Shown here one piece after another: positions 18,099-25,863 of a stretch of 64,000 bases of DNA. Origin of the DNA: Ilumatobacter fluminis (GTDB lineage Bacteria > Actinomycetota > Acidimicrobiia > Acidimicrobiales > Ilumatobacteraceae). The notes under the pieces are model-generated. The model did no database searches. It saw only the letters and a program-made list of their open reading frames with translations, and was not told the DNA's origin. A program made the position numbers and the translations under genes. Location: NCBI RefSeq assembly GCF_004364865.1, contig NZ_SOAU01000001.1, positions 3,752,001 to 3,816,000 of the forward strand, written 5' to 3'. Position 1 is the stretch's first letter; each line of letters starts with the position of its first letter.

Positions 18099-18380
18099 TC
18101 AGCTCTCGTCGGCGTCGTCGTCGGTGGGAAGTCCCAGTTCCCACTCGATCGAGATCAGCTCGCGCTCGGCGTCGCGGTTGATCCGCTCCTTGTTGCGGCG
18201 GAACTGCGGATCGTCGCGCGGCAGCAGGACGAGGCGGGCGAGGGCACGAGTGCGGAACTCGTCAAGCACCTGACGCTCACCCCAGTCGCCGTAGACCTCC
18301 CAGTGGGGCGCCACCGGGCCGAGGTACACGATGCGGGCGTGGGCGCGCGGAGCTTCGGGTTCGGCGGCGACGTTCGACAT
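18099..18380 (-). CDS. Small conserved-looking protein of unknown function upstream of ppk
   Basis: 93 residues, MSNVAAEPEAPRAHARIVYL at the start. It contains IVYLGPVAPHWEVYGDWG and a basic helix (FRRNKERINRDAERELISIEWE), with an acidic tail DDDADES. No domain is recognised. The ATG at 18380 is preceded by TACACT seven nucleotides upstream, giving a good leaderless start. It is separated from ppk by 6 nt and probably co-transcribed with it, so a role linked to polyphosphate is possible but not shown by sequence. Confidence 0.7.
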   Translation of the reverse strand: MSNVAAEPEAPRAHARIVYLGPVAPHWEVYGDWGERQVLDEFRTRALARLVLLPRDDPQFRRNKERINRDAERELISIEWELGLPTDDDADES

Positions 18381-18387
18381 GGCGGGC

Positions 18388-18393
18388 AGTGTA
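18388..18393 (-). promoter_or_regulatory. -10 element TACACT for the ppk operon (leaderless)
   Basis: TACACT lies 7 nt before the ATG at 18380. No ribosome binding site is present. Confidence 0.6.
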
Positions 18394-18714
18394 CCGGACG
18401 GAACAGAACTGACCGTCGGGAGGGTTGCCGACGCGGAATCGGGGGTATGCACCGGGCCACGGTGCCCGTACCCCATGACGGTTCGATGACGACAACATGA
18501 ACGCACGCTGAGAACGCTCGGAAATGCTGGCGAAATCATTACGGTTCTGTTACGGTCACCCCGCAAGCGGGAACCGAGCATCCACGAGCAGCGTCAGATC
18601 CGAACAACAAGGAACGGAGACCACGATGCGACGGAGACCCGGTTCGGGACATCACAGCTTCGTCGTGCGCCGGTGATCACCGCCGCCCCGACCACAGCCA
18701 GGAGCCACGAGGAC
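18394..18714. promoter_or_regulatory. Intergenic region with whiB promoter and leader
   Basis: Two direct copies of TTACGGT (18539-18545 and 18550-18556) stand in a locally AT-richer stretch; the second is a plausible -10 for the rightward whiB transcript. The leader downstream carries a 16-codon open frame (18626-18676) and a 12-bp palindrome, CGGTGATCACCG (18671-18682). Confidence 0.5.
18626..18676 (+). CDS. Possible 16-residue leader peptide upstream of whiB
   Basis: ATG at 18626 with GGAG six nucleotides upstream encodes MRRRPGSGHHSFVVRR and a TGA. The TGA overlaps a GTG (18673) that is in frame with whiB and would lengthen WhiB by 14 residues. This is the same GTGA junction used throughout this genome. 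Five Arg and two His codons in 16 make a codon-sensitive attenuator conceivable, as in the leader of whiB7. This is an inference from one sequence; the peptide may be fortuitous. Confidence 0.4.
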   Translation: MRRRPGSGHHSFVVRR

Positions 18715-18987
18715 ATGAACACCAGCCCACTCCCCGACCCCGACTCCCCGACTGCGTGGATGGCAGACGGCAACTGCCGCATGTATCCGCCCGCCACCTT
18801 CTTCCCGAGCGACGGCGTCGGCGTCGAGAAGGCGAAGAAGATCTGCGGCACCTGCCCGGTGGCCGACCAGTGCCTCGAGCACGCCCTCGATCACCGCATC
18901 GAGCACGGCGTCTGGGGCGGGGCCAGCGAACGCCAGCGTCGCCGCATCCTCAAGAAGCGACGGGTCGACGCACAAGCGGCCAACTGA
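18715..18987 (+). CDS. WhiB-family iron-sulfur transcription factor
   Basis: 90 residues. Four cysteines bind a [4Fe-4S] cluster: one in MADGNCRMYPP, two in ICGTCPV and one in DQCLEHAL. The GVWGG turn and the basic C-terminus (ERQRRRILKKRR) bind the sigma factor and DNA. The ATG at 18715 has AGGAG and GAGGA upstream and is preferred; the coupled GTG at 18673 would give 104 residues. There is no AT-hook, so it is not a WhiB7; it most resembles the WhiB1/WhiB2 class. Its promoter is leadered, unlike most genes here. Confidence 0.88.
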   Translation: MNTSPLPDPDSPTAWMADGNCRMYPPATFFPSDGVGVEKAKKICGTCPVADQCLEHALDHRIEHGVWGGASERQRRRILKKRRVDAQAAN

Positions 18988-19043
18988 GCCGCGACGCCAC
19001 GACGTTGCCAGCGCCTTCCGGGACGACCGGCCCCGGACACAAC

Positions 19044-19070
19044 ACGACCGCGGCCCTCGGCCGCGGTCGT
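19044..19070 (+). terminator. Rho-independent-type terminator after whiB
   Basis: A perfect 12-bp GC-rich stem (arm ACGACCGCGGCC) with a CTC loop is followed by TTCGATT. It lies between whiB and the convergent tatA and could serve both. Confidence 0.7.
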
Positions 19071-19108
19071 TTCGATTGCGCTCGGCGGCGCCGCTGACGA
19101 GTTCGTCG

Positions 19109-19291
19109 TCAGTCGTCGGTCTTGGCGGAGTCGGCCGTCTCGCCCTCGGCCATGCCGTCGGCGAGGCCGTCCTTGAACTCCTTCTGCGCCTTACCGAGGT
19201 TGCGTGCCAGCTTGGGGAGCTGCGAGCCCCCGAAGACCAGGAGCACGATGACGAGGACGACGATCAGTTCGCCGGATCCGAAGCTACCCAT
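19109..19291 (-). CDS. tatA: Twin-arginine translocase subunit TatA/TatE
   Basis: 60 residues. The short N-terminus GSFGSGE leads into one transmembrane helix (LIVVLVIVLLVFGGSQLP), the hinge SQLPKLARNLGKAQKEFK forms the amphipathic helix with the conserved FG-x-x-x-LP pattern, and an acidic tail follows. TatA multimers form the pore for folded proteins. The ATG at 19291 has TAGGCT six nucleotides upstream, a leaderless start. It is a single gene between the two whiB genes; tatC is not in the window. Confidence 0.9.
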   Translation of the reverse strand: MGSFGSGELIVVLVIVLLVFGGSQLPKLARNLGKAQKEFKDGLADGMAEGETADSAKTDD

Positions 19292-19297
19292 GTGGTC

Positions 19298-19303
19298 AGC
19301 CTA
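19298..19303 (-). promoter_or_regulatory. -10 element TAGGCT for tatA (leaderless)
   Basis: TAGGCT lies 6 nt before the tatA ATG, within the 17-bp gap after the second whiB. Confidence 0.55.
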
Positions 19304-19308
19304 ACCCC

Positions 19309-19596
19309 TCAGGCGCCGACGATGCTACGCGCCGCCTGAGCTCGCTGGCGACGAATGCGTCGGCGCTCCCGCTCGGAGAGGCCGCCCCAGATGCCGAACT
19401 TCTCGCCGTTCTGCAGGGCGAACTCGAGGCACTGCTCTCGGACGATGCACCCGCGACAGACCTCTTTGGCCTCTCGCGTGGACGCACCGCGCTCGGGGAA
19501 GAACAGGTCGGGGTCGACGCCGAGACAGTTGGCGCCGTCTTGCCAGTTCTCTTCCAGCTCGATCGGCTGCACCATGTCGTCGTGGATCTTGCTCAT
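19309..19596 (-). CDS. Second WhiB-family transcription factor
   Basis: 95 residues. The cluster ligands are in GANCLGV, VCRGC and EQCLEFAL (C-x2-C-x5-C). FGIWGGLSERERRRIRRQRA carries the G-I-W-G-G turn and a strongly basic DNA-binding tail. A good AGGGGG ribosome site lies 8 nt before the ATG at 19596. An in-frame ATG 20 codons upstream would add an Arg-rich segment but has a worse site. The 236 bp upstream hold AT-rich sequence (TTGCGA, 18 nt, GAGAAT) that may be a SigA-type promoter, and no other gene. Confidence 0.88.
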   Translation of the reverse strand: MSKIHDDMVQPIELEENWQDGANCLGVDPDLFFPERGASTREAKEVCRGCIVREQCLEFALQNGEKFGIWGGLSERERRRIRRQRAQAARSIVGA

Positions 19597-19832
19597 GTGT
19601 GGGCCCCCTGCCAAGGCCGCCCCTCGTAGCGAACGGTCGTGTCGCCGCCGGCTCATGGGTTCGGGTGATCCTGGCGACGACGGTGTAGTTACGTGGATGT
19701 GATTCTCGCATACCATACCGCAGAATCGCAAGGGCGGATTTCGCGTCGTACGAATCCAGGCTTTTCGCGCGAACGCGCACGGTGGCCGTTCGTCGCACGG
19801 CGCGACCGTGCGTCGCCGAGCGGGCGGGCCGG

Positions 19833-20879
19833 TCACCGCCGCTGGAGCCGGAGCCAGGCACTCGTCGCGAGCCGGTCGAGCGTCGGTCGGGGCTCCGACT
19901 TCGTGTAGGCGTCGGCTGCCGTGAGCCGCCGCCGGACGGGCCGCCCGGCGTCCAGGTCGTCGAGGACCGACTCGACGATCTCGAGTGACCGGGCATCGCG
20001 GTCGGCCAGCCGTGGGGTGGCGTGCGGCGAGATCACGACGTTGCGGAACCGCCAGAGCGCGCTGGTCACCCCCAACGGCTCGTGGGTGACGACGTCGAGG
20101 CCCGCACCGCCGAGCCGGCCCGAGCGGAGCGCGGCGACCAACGCCGATTCGTCGATCACCGCGCCCCGTGCCACGTTGACGACGACGGCTCCGTCGGGTA
20201 GCGCAGCGAACTCGGCGGAGCCCACCAGGTGGTGGGTGTCGTCGGTGAGCGGAACCGCGAGGACGACGACGTCCGCATCGGCGAGCACGGCGCGGCGCTC
20301 GGCGGGCCCGGGGGCGACCACGACGTCGTCGAACCCCGGCGGCGGTTCTCCGGGAGTCCGTCGGACGCCGACGACCGACATGCCCATCGCTGCAGCTCGC
20401 GTGGCGAACGCCGAGCCGGTGTTCCCGCACCCGAACACCACGGCTCGCCGCCCGACGAGCGGTGCTCGACCGTGCAGGGGCCAGGTCGTCCATGCCCGGC
20501 GCTGCCGCGACCGTTCGAGCGCGCCGTGCCGATGTGTCACCGCCAGCAGCAGTGCGAGCGCGTGCTCACCGAGCGCCGGCCCGCTGCGCCCCGCCGACGT
20601 CGTGACGACGAGGTCGCCACCGACCAGTTCGACGGGGGCGAACCGGTCGATGCCGGCGTGGTCGACGTGGAGCCAGCGCAACGACGGGGCAGCCACGAAA
20701 CGGGCGTCGGGACCGGCCGACGTGATCGCTGCATCGGCGACTCGCAGCGCCCGCCCGATCGACGCGTCGTCGGCCGGGTCGCATCGGGTCACGCGATCGG
20801 CACCGAGCCGATCGACCAGCCGACCGATGACGTCGTCGCCCCAGTCGACCGCGAGGAGGACACGTTCGAAGGTCGTCAC
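19833..20879 (-). CDS. D-isomer-specific 2-hydroxyacid dehydrogenase family protein
   Basis: 348 residues. The nucleotide-binding domain has VVFGCGNTGSAFA (GxGxxG variant), and the three catalytic residues are in place: Arg in VNVARGAVID, Glu in THEPLG and His in ISPHATP. The family reduces 2-keto acids to D-2-hydroxy acids with NAD(P)H; the substrate is not identifiable. A basic tail (about 35 residues) follows the domain. The GTG at 20879 overlaps the stop of the upstream small gene (GTGA), so the two form an operon. Confidence 0.85.
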   Translation of the reverse strand: MTTFERVLLAVDWGDDVIGRLVDRLGADRVTRCDPADDASIGRALRVADAAITSAGPDARFVAAPSLRWLHVDHAGIDRFAPVELVGGDLVVTTSAGRSGPALGEHALALLLAVTHRHGALERSRQRRAWTTWPLHGRAPLVGRRAVVFGCGNTGSAFATRAAAMGMSVVGVRRTPGEPPPGFDDVVVAPGPAERRAVLADADVVVLAVPLTDDTHHLVGSAEFAALPDGAVVVNVARGAVIDESALVAALRSGRLGGAGLDVVTHEPLGVTSALWRFRNVVISPHATPRLADRDARSLEIVESVLDDLDAGRPVRRRLTAADAYTKSEPRPTLDRLATSAWLRLQRR

Positions 20880-21280
20880 GTCGGCCGGGCTGCTCGGCTG
20901 CGCACGACCTCGCGGAGCTCGTCGGCGATCCGGTCAGCCGCCCGTCGTCGCTGATCCTCGCTCGGCTCGGGTCGTCGACAGGCGTCCGGAACGGCACGAA
21001 GGTGCACATCGAGATTGACCGCGACCTCGCGACGGACCCAGTCGATCAGGTCGCCGATCGCAGGCGTGGGTGGCTGCCACCGCATCGTGCCGAGGTCGGC
21101 GCCGTGGGTCGCAGCGAACAGCGGGTGGATGTGCGGCCCGTGCTCGAACAGGTCGCAGCGCAGCACCTCGATGTCGTCGGCGAACACCGAACACGTCGGC
21201 CCGACCTCACCGGGACGGTCGATCCAGCCCACGACGGCCCACACGTCGTCGGCGATCGCCACCCGTCGGAGGTCGCTCAT
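20876..21280 (-). CDS. Protein of unknown function
   Basis: 134 residues from the ATG at 21280, or 149 from an ATG at 21325. Visible features are AIADDVWAVVGWIDRPGE, then HGPHIHPLF with three histidines that could bind metal, and a basic C-terminal helix. No family is recognised. It is coupled by GTGA to the 2-hydroxyacid dehydrogenase gene and divergent from the Gfo/Idh gene, across a 140-bp gap that holds at least the latter's promoter. Confidence 0.55.
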   Translation of the reverse strand: MSDLRRVAIADDVWAVVGWIDRPGEVGPTCSVFADDIEVLRCDLFEHGPHIHPLFAATHGADLGTMRWQPPTPAIGDLIDWVRREVAVNLDVHLRAVPDACRRPEPSEDQRRRAADRIADELREVVRSRAARPT

Positions 21281-21407
21281 CGAGACTCGGCGTACGGGTC
21301 CGAGCGCCCGCAGACGGATCGCCATCGATCGTCGGGCGACGCGAGCGGCGATCGACGCGACGAGTCGGCGGGAGCGTGGCGTGTCGTTGTCGACGATCCG
21401 CGGAGCT

Positions 21408-21413
21408 TACCCT
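21408..21413 (+). promoter_or_regulatory. -10 element TACCCT for the Gfo/Idh operon (leaderless)
   Basis: TACCCT lies 6 nt before the GTG at 21420. Confidence 0.55.
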
Positions 21414-21419
21414 TGCGGC

Positions 21420-22349
21420 GTGAACGGCGAGCCACGACCATCGGACGAACGCCCCGTCATCGCCGTGCTCGGAACCGGTCGGTGGGGCGTGAACCTGGTT
21501 CGAGAGTTCACGGCCGCCGGGGCGTCGGTCGTCGCGGTCGACCCCGACTCGGATGCGCGCCGCCGAGCGCTCGGCGCCGGAGCCGGCGTCGCAACCGCCC
21601 GCCTCGATCGTTCCGTCGACGCCGTCGTCGTGTCGACGCCTGCCTCGATACACGAACAGACCCTCGGGGAACTCACGACGCTCGACGTGCCGGTCGCCTG
21701 TGAGAAGCCGCTGGCGCCGAGCAGCGCCGCCGCCGAGCGGATCGCTGCTGAGTGGGGCGATCGGCTGGTCGTCTTCCACGTCTGGCGCCACCACCCCGCG
21801 GTGACGACGATGGCCGGCGTGATCGCGTCCGGAGACCTGGGCCCCGTCACCGCCATCCGCTCGACCCGCACGAACTGGACCAGCCCTCGGTTCGACGTCG
21901 ACCCGATCTGGACGCTCGCTCCCCACGACCTGTCGATCGCCCTGGCGCTGTTCGGCACCGTGCCCGACGTCGTCGCTGCATCGACCGAGACGATCGGGGG
22001 GCGCGTGGTCGCGGCCCTCGCACACCTCGAGAGCGACGACACACCGACGTTCGTGCTCGACGTCTCGACGCGCGAACCCGAACGAACGCGCCGGCTCGTG
22101 GTGAGCGGCACCGACGGTGTCGCGGTGTGGACCGAACGACGGCCCGGCATCGTTCGGATCGCCCGAGGAACCGACACCGATCCGCTGAGTGAGGACATAC
22201 CGCTCGACCCCACCTCCGCCCTCCGACGGCAGGCAGACGCCTTCGTCGAGCGCGTGAGGAACGGGACCACCATGCCGTCGACGCCCGCCGACGCCGTCAC
22301 CATCGCGACCCGGGTCGAGCAGATCATCCGCCTCGGAGCCACGACATGA
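21420..22349 (+). CDS. Gfo/Idh/MocA-family oxidoreductase
   Basis: 309 residues. The Rossmann start is VIAVLGTGRWGVNLVREFTA, and CEKPLAP near residue 95 is the family's E-K-P motif, whose Lys binds cofactor and substrate. The C-terminal domain is slightly shorter than usual. Family members oxidise or reduce sugars, often UDP- or dTDP-linked. The next gene is a glycosyltransferase coupled by ATGA, and an RmlC-like epimerase follows on the other strand, so a role in making a modified sugar is likely. Confidence 0.85.
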   Translation: MNGEPRPSDERPVIAVLGTGRWGVNLVREFTAAGASVVAVDPDSDARRRALGAGAGVATARLDRSVDAVVVSTPASIHEQTLGELTTLDVPVACEKPLAPSSAAAERIAAEWGDRLVVFHVWRHHPAVTTMAGVIASGDLGPVTAIRSTRTNWTSPRFDVDPIWTLAPHDLSIALALFGTVPDVVAASTETIGGRVVAALAHLESDDTPTFVLDVSTREPERTRRLVVSGTDGVAVWTERRPGIVRIARGTDTDPLSEDIPLDPTSALRRQADAFVERVRNGTTMPSTPADAVTIATRVEQIIRLGATT

Positions 22350-23206
22350 CGGCGTCCGCCACGACGATCATCCTGCCGACCTCGGCCGGTCGAGGTGGCT
22401 GCCTCGACGTGGCGATCCCGAGCGCGCTCCGCCAGACCGTCACCGACTTCGAGTTGATCGTCGTCGGTGACGGCGTCGACGACGACACCCGATCGACGAT
22501 CGAACGGTGGTGCGGCGCCGACGAACGCGTCCGATTCGTCGACCGCCCGAAACACCGACGCCGGGGCGAACCGTACCGTCACGAGATCCTGGCCGAGCGC
22601 TCACACGCGGGCATCGTCGCCTATCTGCTCGATCGTGACGTCTGGTTCACCGATCACCTGGCCGAACTCCACCGCCTCCTCGCCGACGCCGACTTCGCCG
22701 CCACGCTGCCGACCCACGATGTCGGCGACCGCCTCGTTCCGTCGCTCGACCGTCCGATGCTCGCCGAACTGGCGGCCGCATGGCGGTGGGGTGGCGCCGA
22801 CCACGTCGCTCCGATGTCGACGGTGGGCCATCGCCTCGACGCGTACCACCGGCTCCCCCACGGCTGGCGCGAGACACCGCCCGGGACCGCCACCGACAGC
22901 TACATGTGGCGCCAGTTCCTCGATCAGGCCTGGATCCGGGTGGCCGACTCCGGTCTGCCGACCGTCGCCTACCTGCAACGTCCGCCGGGCACCTCACCCG
23001 ACGAGCGCGCACGAGCGGCTCGGCGCTGGGCGACCTTGCTGACCGCTCGGGACGGTGAAGCGAACGTCCGAGCCGACGTCGCGACCCAGCTGCGCGACGC
23101 GATGCGGCAGGAGTGGCGGCGATCGATCCGAGGACGGGCGACCACCTGGAAGCACCGCGCCCGGATCCGGACGCGGTTCCGTCAGTTCAGCGCCGCACGT
23201 CGCTGA
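22346..23206 (+). CDS. GT2-like glycosyltransferase
   Basis: 286 residues. The N-terminus TTIILPTSAGRGGCLDVAIP with a following QTVTDFELIVVGDGVDDDT is the GT-A nucleotide-binding half of family 2. VAYLLDRDVWF around residue 95 supplies a DxD-type metal motif (D-R-D), and WRETPPGTATDSYMWRQFL may hold the catalytic acid. No membrane segment is present. It is coupled by ATGA to the Gfo/Idh gene, and its last 20 bp overlap the end of the convergent RmlC-like gene. Confidence 0.75.
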   Translation: MTASATTIILPTSAGRGGCLDVAIPSALRQTVTDFELIVVGDGVDDDTRSTIERWCGADERVRFVDRPKHRRRGEPYRHEILAERSHAGIVAYLLDRDVWFTDHLAELHRLLADADFAATLPTHDVGDRLVPSLDRPMLAELAAAWRWGGADHVAPMSTVGHRLDAYHRLPHGWRETPPGTATDSYMWRQFLDQAWIRVADSGLPTVAYLQRPPGTSPDERARAARRWATLLTARDGEANVRADVATQLRDAMRQEWRRSIRGRATTWKHRARIRTRFRQFSAARR

Positions 23207-23747
23207 GGACGCGTGCTCGCAACTCGGCGAGGCTGCCGAATCCGGCGGCTCGAGGAGCGACCAACGTCGGCTCGAACGGCCACGGAATCCCGAGTTCGGG
23301 ATCGGACCAGTGACAACCGTTGTTGTCGTCGCTGCCGTAGTCGGTGTACGTCGACGAGGTCGCCTGCAGATGCACGGTCGGTTCGTCGACGAGCCACCCG
23401 TGCACCGTGCCGCGGGCGAAGGTCAGCACGATCGGATCGTGGGCGCTCAACTCGTAGAGCGCCCATTCGCCGACGGTCGGCGACTCGGGCCGCAGGTCGT
23501 AGAGGCCGACATAGCAGTGTCCGATGATCGGGCTGATGTACTCGTCGTGTCCGAGGTGAACGTGCATACCCCGCAAGGTGCCGGGCTGCGACCGGACCAC
23601 GCTCCACTGACGCGGGTCGAGCCCGGTGTCGACCCCGTCGACGAAGTACTCGGCGAACGACCCCCGGTCGTCCGCGTGCACCTCGATCGCCCGCGTCGCG
23701 GTGCCCGCGAGCGGTCGGCCTGCGATCAGTCCCGCCTGTTGTTCCAT
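23187..23747 (-). CDS. dTDP-4-dehydrorhamnose 3,5-epimerase-like protein (RmlC family)
   Basis: 186 residues, the family length. The cupin core has TLRGMHVHLGHDEYISPIIGH (canonical R-G-x-H), ARGTVHGWLV and, near the end, a GCHWSDPELGIPWP motif that closely resembles the RmlC ending. It may epimerise a dTDP-4-keto sugar, but key Tyr/Asp residues should be checked because the first motif has G-M-H where RmlC has G-L-H. The start has TACGAT eight nucleotides upstream. The rmlA, B and D partners are absent from the window. Confidence 0.75.
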   Translation of the reverse strand: MEQQAGLIAGRPLAGTATRAIEVHADDRGSFAEYFVDGVDTGLDPRQWSVVRSQPGTLRGMHVHLGHDEYISPIIGHCYVGLYDLRPESPTVGEWALYELSAHDPIVLTFARGTVHGWLVDEPTVHLQATSSTYTDYGSDDNNGCHWSDPELGIPWPFEPTLVAPRAAGFGSLAELRARVLSDVRR

Positions 23748-23755
23748 CGAGGACG

Positions 23756-23761
23756 ATCGTA
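23756..23761 (-). promoter_or_regulatory. -10 element TACGAT for the RmlC-like gene (leaderless)
   Basis: TACGAT lies 8 nt before the ATG at 23747. Confidence 0.55.
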
Positions 23762-23775
23762 GTCGTGCCGACGGC

Positions 23776-25782
23776 TCAGCCTGCCCGACGGTGGGTCATC
23801 CGACGGCGACGTTCGAGGAAGTCGACCAGGACATAGTCGCCGAGCGCCTCGTTGGTGGTGTAGAACGCGCGACCGCCGTTGATCTGGGTCATCTTCTCGA
23901 TGAAGGCCTCGAGCGCCATCGTGGCGTCGAGGACGAAGGTGTTGATGCGGATCTGGTCGCGAGTGCAACGCACCACCTCTCGCAGCGTCGCCTCGACGGT
24001 CTCACGAACCGGCGGATAGTTGAAGTACACGTCGCCGCGCGGCGTGATGTGCGCCGTCGGTTCACCGTCGGTGATCATGATGATCTGCTTGTTGCCGGTC
24101 TGGCGGGACAGGAGCTGGCGAGCGAGGGTGAAACCGTGGTGCATGTTCGTGCCGTACACGAAGTCCCACGACACCTCGGGCAACTCCTCCGGCGCGACGA
24201 CACGGGCCGTCTCGCTGAAGCCGACGAGACCGAGGTAGTCACGCGGGAACTGGGTGGAGATCAGGTGGTGGAGCGCCATCGCCACCTTCTTCGCCGGCAG
24301 GAAGTTGTCGCGCATCGGCATCGACATCGACAGGTCGAGCATCAGGACGGTGCTCGACCTCGTCAGGTGCTCGGTGCGTTCGATCTCGAAGTCGTCCGGG
24401 TCGAGCGACACCGGCGTGCCCGACCCCGTGCGGCGCAGCGCGTTGCGGATCGTGCGGTGCAGATCGAGCTGGAACGGGTCGCCGAACTCGTACGGCTTGG
24501 TCTGATAGGTGCGCTCGTGACCTTGACCGAACTGATGCAGTTGGTGCTGGCCGACGTGTTCCTTCGTGAGCTTGGTGAACAGGTCGCGCAACGCGTTCGA
24601 ACCGACCGAGCGGAGTCCGCGGGGCGTCAGCTCGAGCCGACCCTCCTTGTTCTCGATGAGGCCGGCATCCTCGAGCATCTTGGTCAACTCGGCGAGCCGT
24701 TCGAGTGATCGTGCGGCGTCGTCGCCGAGGAGGTCGCGCACCCGGTCCATGTCGGCCTCGGCGAGCTGACCGGGCGTGGTGGCGTTGCGGAGCAGGTTCT
24801 CAAGCTGATCGAGTTCGCCGAGTTCCTGCATCGTCTGCATGGCCTGCGAGAAGCCCGTCGGGTCCTGGCCCTGGGCGTCGTACGAACGGCCCCAGTTCAT
24901 GTCGGGGAACATCTGCTGCAGGTTCTCGCCGAGCTGCTGCATCTGCCACTGCAGATCCATGTCGTCCATCAGCTGGTCGGAGAGCTCCTGCAGCTGAGCG
25001 CGCTGCTCGGGTGACATCGAGTTGAGCATCGCCTGCATCGCAGCCATGCGCTGGGCCATCTGCTCGAGGAGTTCGTCGAGGTTCTCCGGGTTTTCGGGGA
25101 AGAAGTCGCCGAACTCCTCCATGAAGTCGTCGAACTTCGGCTCGCGTCCGGCTTGCCGATCCTGGAGCATCTCGTTGAGCGACGCGAGCATGTCTTTCAT
25201 GCGCTGCATGTCACCGGGCGTCATGTTCTGCATGCCGTCCGACATCTGATCGACCATCTGCTGCATCAGCTGCTCGCGCAGCCGGTCGAGCATCTGCTCG
25301 AAACGACGCTGTGCCTCGGCGGACTCCCAGTTGTACGCACTCAGCTCCCGCACCTTGCCGGCGAGATCGTCCGGCATCAGATCGAGACGGAGATTGCGGT
25401 CGGACGCGGTCTGTCGGGCGGCGTCGGCGCGCCGCTCGTCGCCACTCGACTCGGCATCGCGGAGCGCGTTGTCGATCGCATGACGTTCCTCGTCGACGAT
25501 GTCGGCGAGTTCGTCCGCGATCTCGTCGTAGACCCCACCGAGGTTCGTCCGATCGAGCCGCTCCTGGCGTTGCTCGCGCAGACGTTCCATCAGATCGCGG
25601 AGCCCGTCGAACCGGTTGCCGTCGGCGTCGCGCATGCCGTCCTGCATCATCCTCCGGAGCGCCGCATTGACATCGCCGTGGTACAGCAACTCGTCGGTCA
25701 GCTGATCGAAGAGGAGGTCGGCATCGAGATCGAAGCCGCGCTGGGTGCCGTCCCACCGCGAGTAGGTGAACCGGGTCGCCAT
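23776..25782 (-). CDS. VWA-domain protein, partner type of MoxR/Mg-chelatase-like ATPases
   Basis: 668 residues. The first about 400 residues are helical and rich in Gln, Met and Leu (repeats such as LRDLMERLREQRQERLD and QMVDQMSDGMQNM), probably coiled coil. The C-terminal VWA domain has a complete MIDAS: D-x-S-x-S in VLMLDLSMSMP, Thr in YGTNMHHG and Asp in MITDGEPTA. Such proteins act with MoxR-type AAA+ ATPases as metal-dependent chaperones; a matching ATPase lies at 29906-31312 on the same strand. TACCGT lies 6 nt before the ATG at 25782, so the start is leaderless. A much longer frame to 27801 runs antisense through the SGNH gene and is not real. Confidence 0.85.
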   Translation of the reverse strand: MATRFTYSRWDGTQRGFDLDADLLFDQLTDELLYHGDVNAALRRMMQDGMRDADGNRFDGLRDLMERLREQRQERLDRTNLGGVYDEIADELADIVDEERHAIDNALRDAESSGDERRADAARQTASDRNLRLDLMPDDLAGKVRELSAYNWESAEAQRRFEQMLDRLREQLMQQMVDQMSDGMQNMTPGDMQRMKDMLASLNEMLQDRQAGREPKFDDFMEEFGDFFPENPENLDELLEQMAQRMAAMQAMLNSMSPEQRAQLQELSDQLMDDMDLQWQMQQLGENLQQMFPDMNWGRSYDAQGQDPTGFSQAMQTMQELGELDQLENLLRNATTPGQLAEADMDRVRDLLGDDAARSLERLAELTKMLEDAGLIENKEGRLELTPRGLRSVGSNALRDLFTKLTKEHVGQHQLHQFGQGHERTYQTKPYEFGDPFQLDLHRTIRNALRRTGSGTPVSLDPDDFEIERTEHLTRSSTVLMLDLSMSMPMRDNFLPAKKVAMALHHLISTQFPRDYLGLVGFSETARVVAPEELPEVSWDFVYGTNMHHGFTLARQLLSRQTGNKQIIMITDGEPTAHITPRGDVYFNYPPVRETVEATLREVVRCTRDQIRINTFVLDATMALEAFIEKMTQINGGRAFYTTNEALGDYVLVDFLERRRRMTHRRAG

Positions 25783-25788
25783 GTGCCC

Positions 25789-25794
25789 ACGGTA
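25789..25794 (-). promoter_or_regulatory. -10 element TACCGT for the VWA gene (leaderless)
   Basis: TACCGT lies 6 nt before the ATG at 25782, in an 81-bp gap shared with the divergent SGNH gene. Confidence 0.6.
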
Positions 25795-25830
25795 CCCGAG
25801 GAATCGGCCACCCCCCGAGCGCGGGCGAAC

Positions 25831-25836
25831 TACGCT
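25831..25836 (+). promoter_or_regulatory. -10-like TACGCT for the SGNH gene
   Basis: TACGCT lies 27 nt before the GTG at 25864, leaving room for a short leader with a GGGGG ribosome site. A GTG directly after the hexamer is too close to be a start. Confidence 0.45.
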
Positions 25837-25863
25837 GTGCCGAGCGAGGGCTGGGGGTTTCGC

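Noticed and set aside
15903-18500. Plus-strand open frame of 865 codons opposite ppk
   Set aside because: ppk on the minus strand has every catalytic motif; the opposite frame is a codon-bias shadow.
18715-18987. WhiB7 (antibiotic-resistance regulator) identity
   Set aside because: The leader-peptide arrangement suggested it, but the C-terminus lacks the RGRP-type AT-hook.
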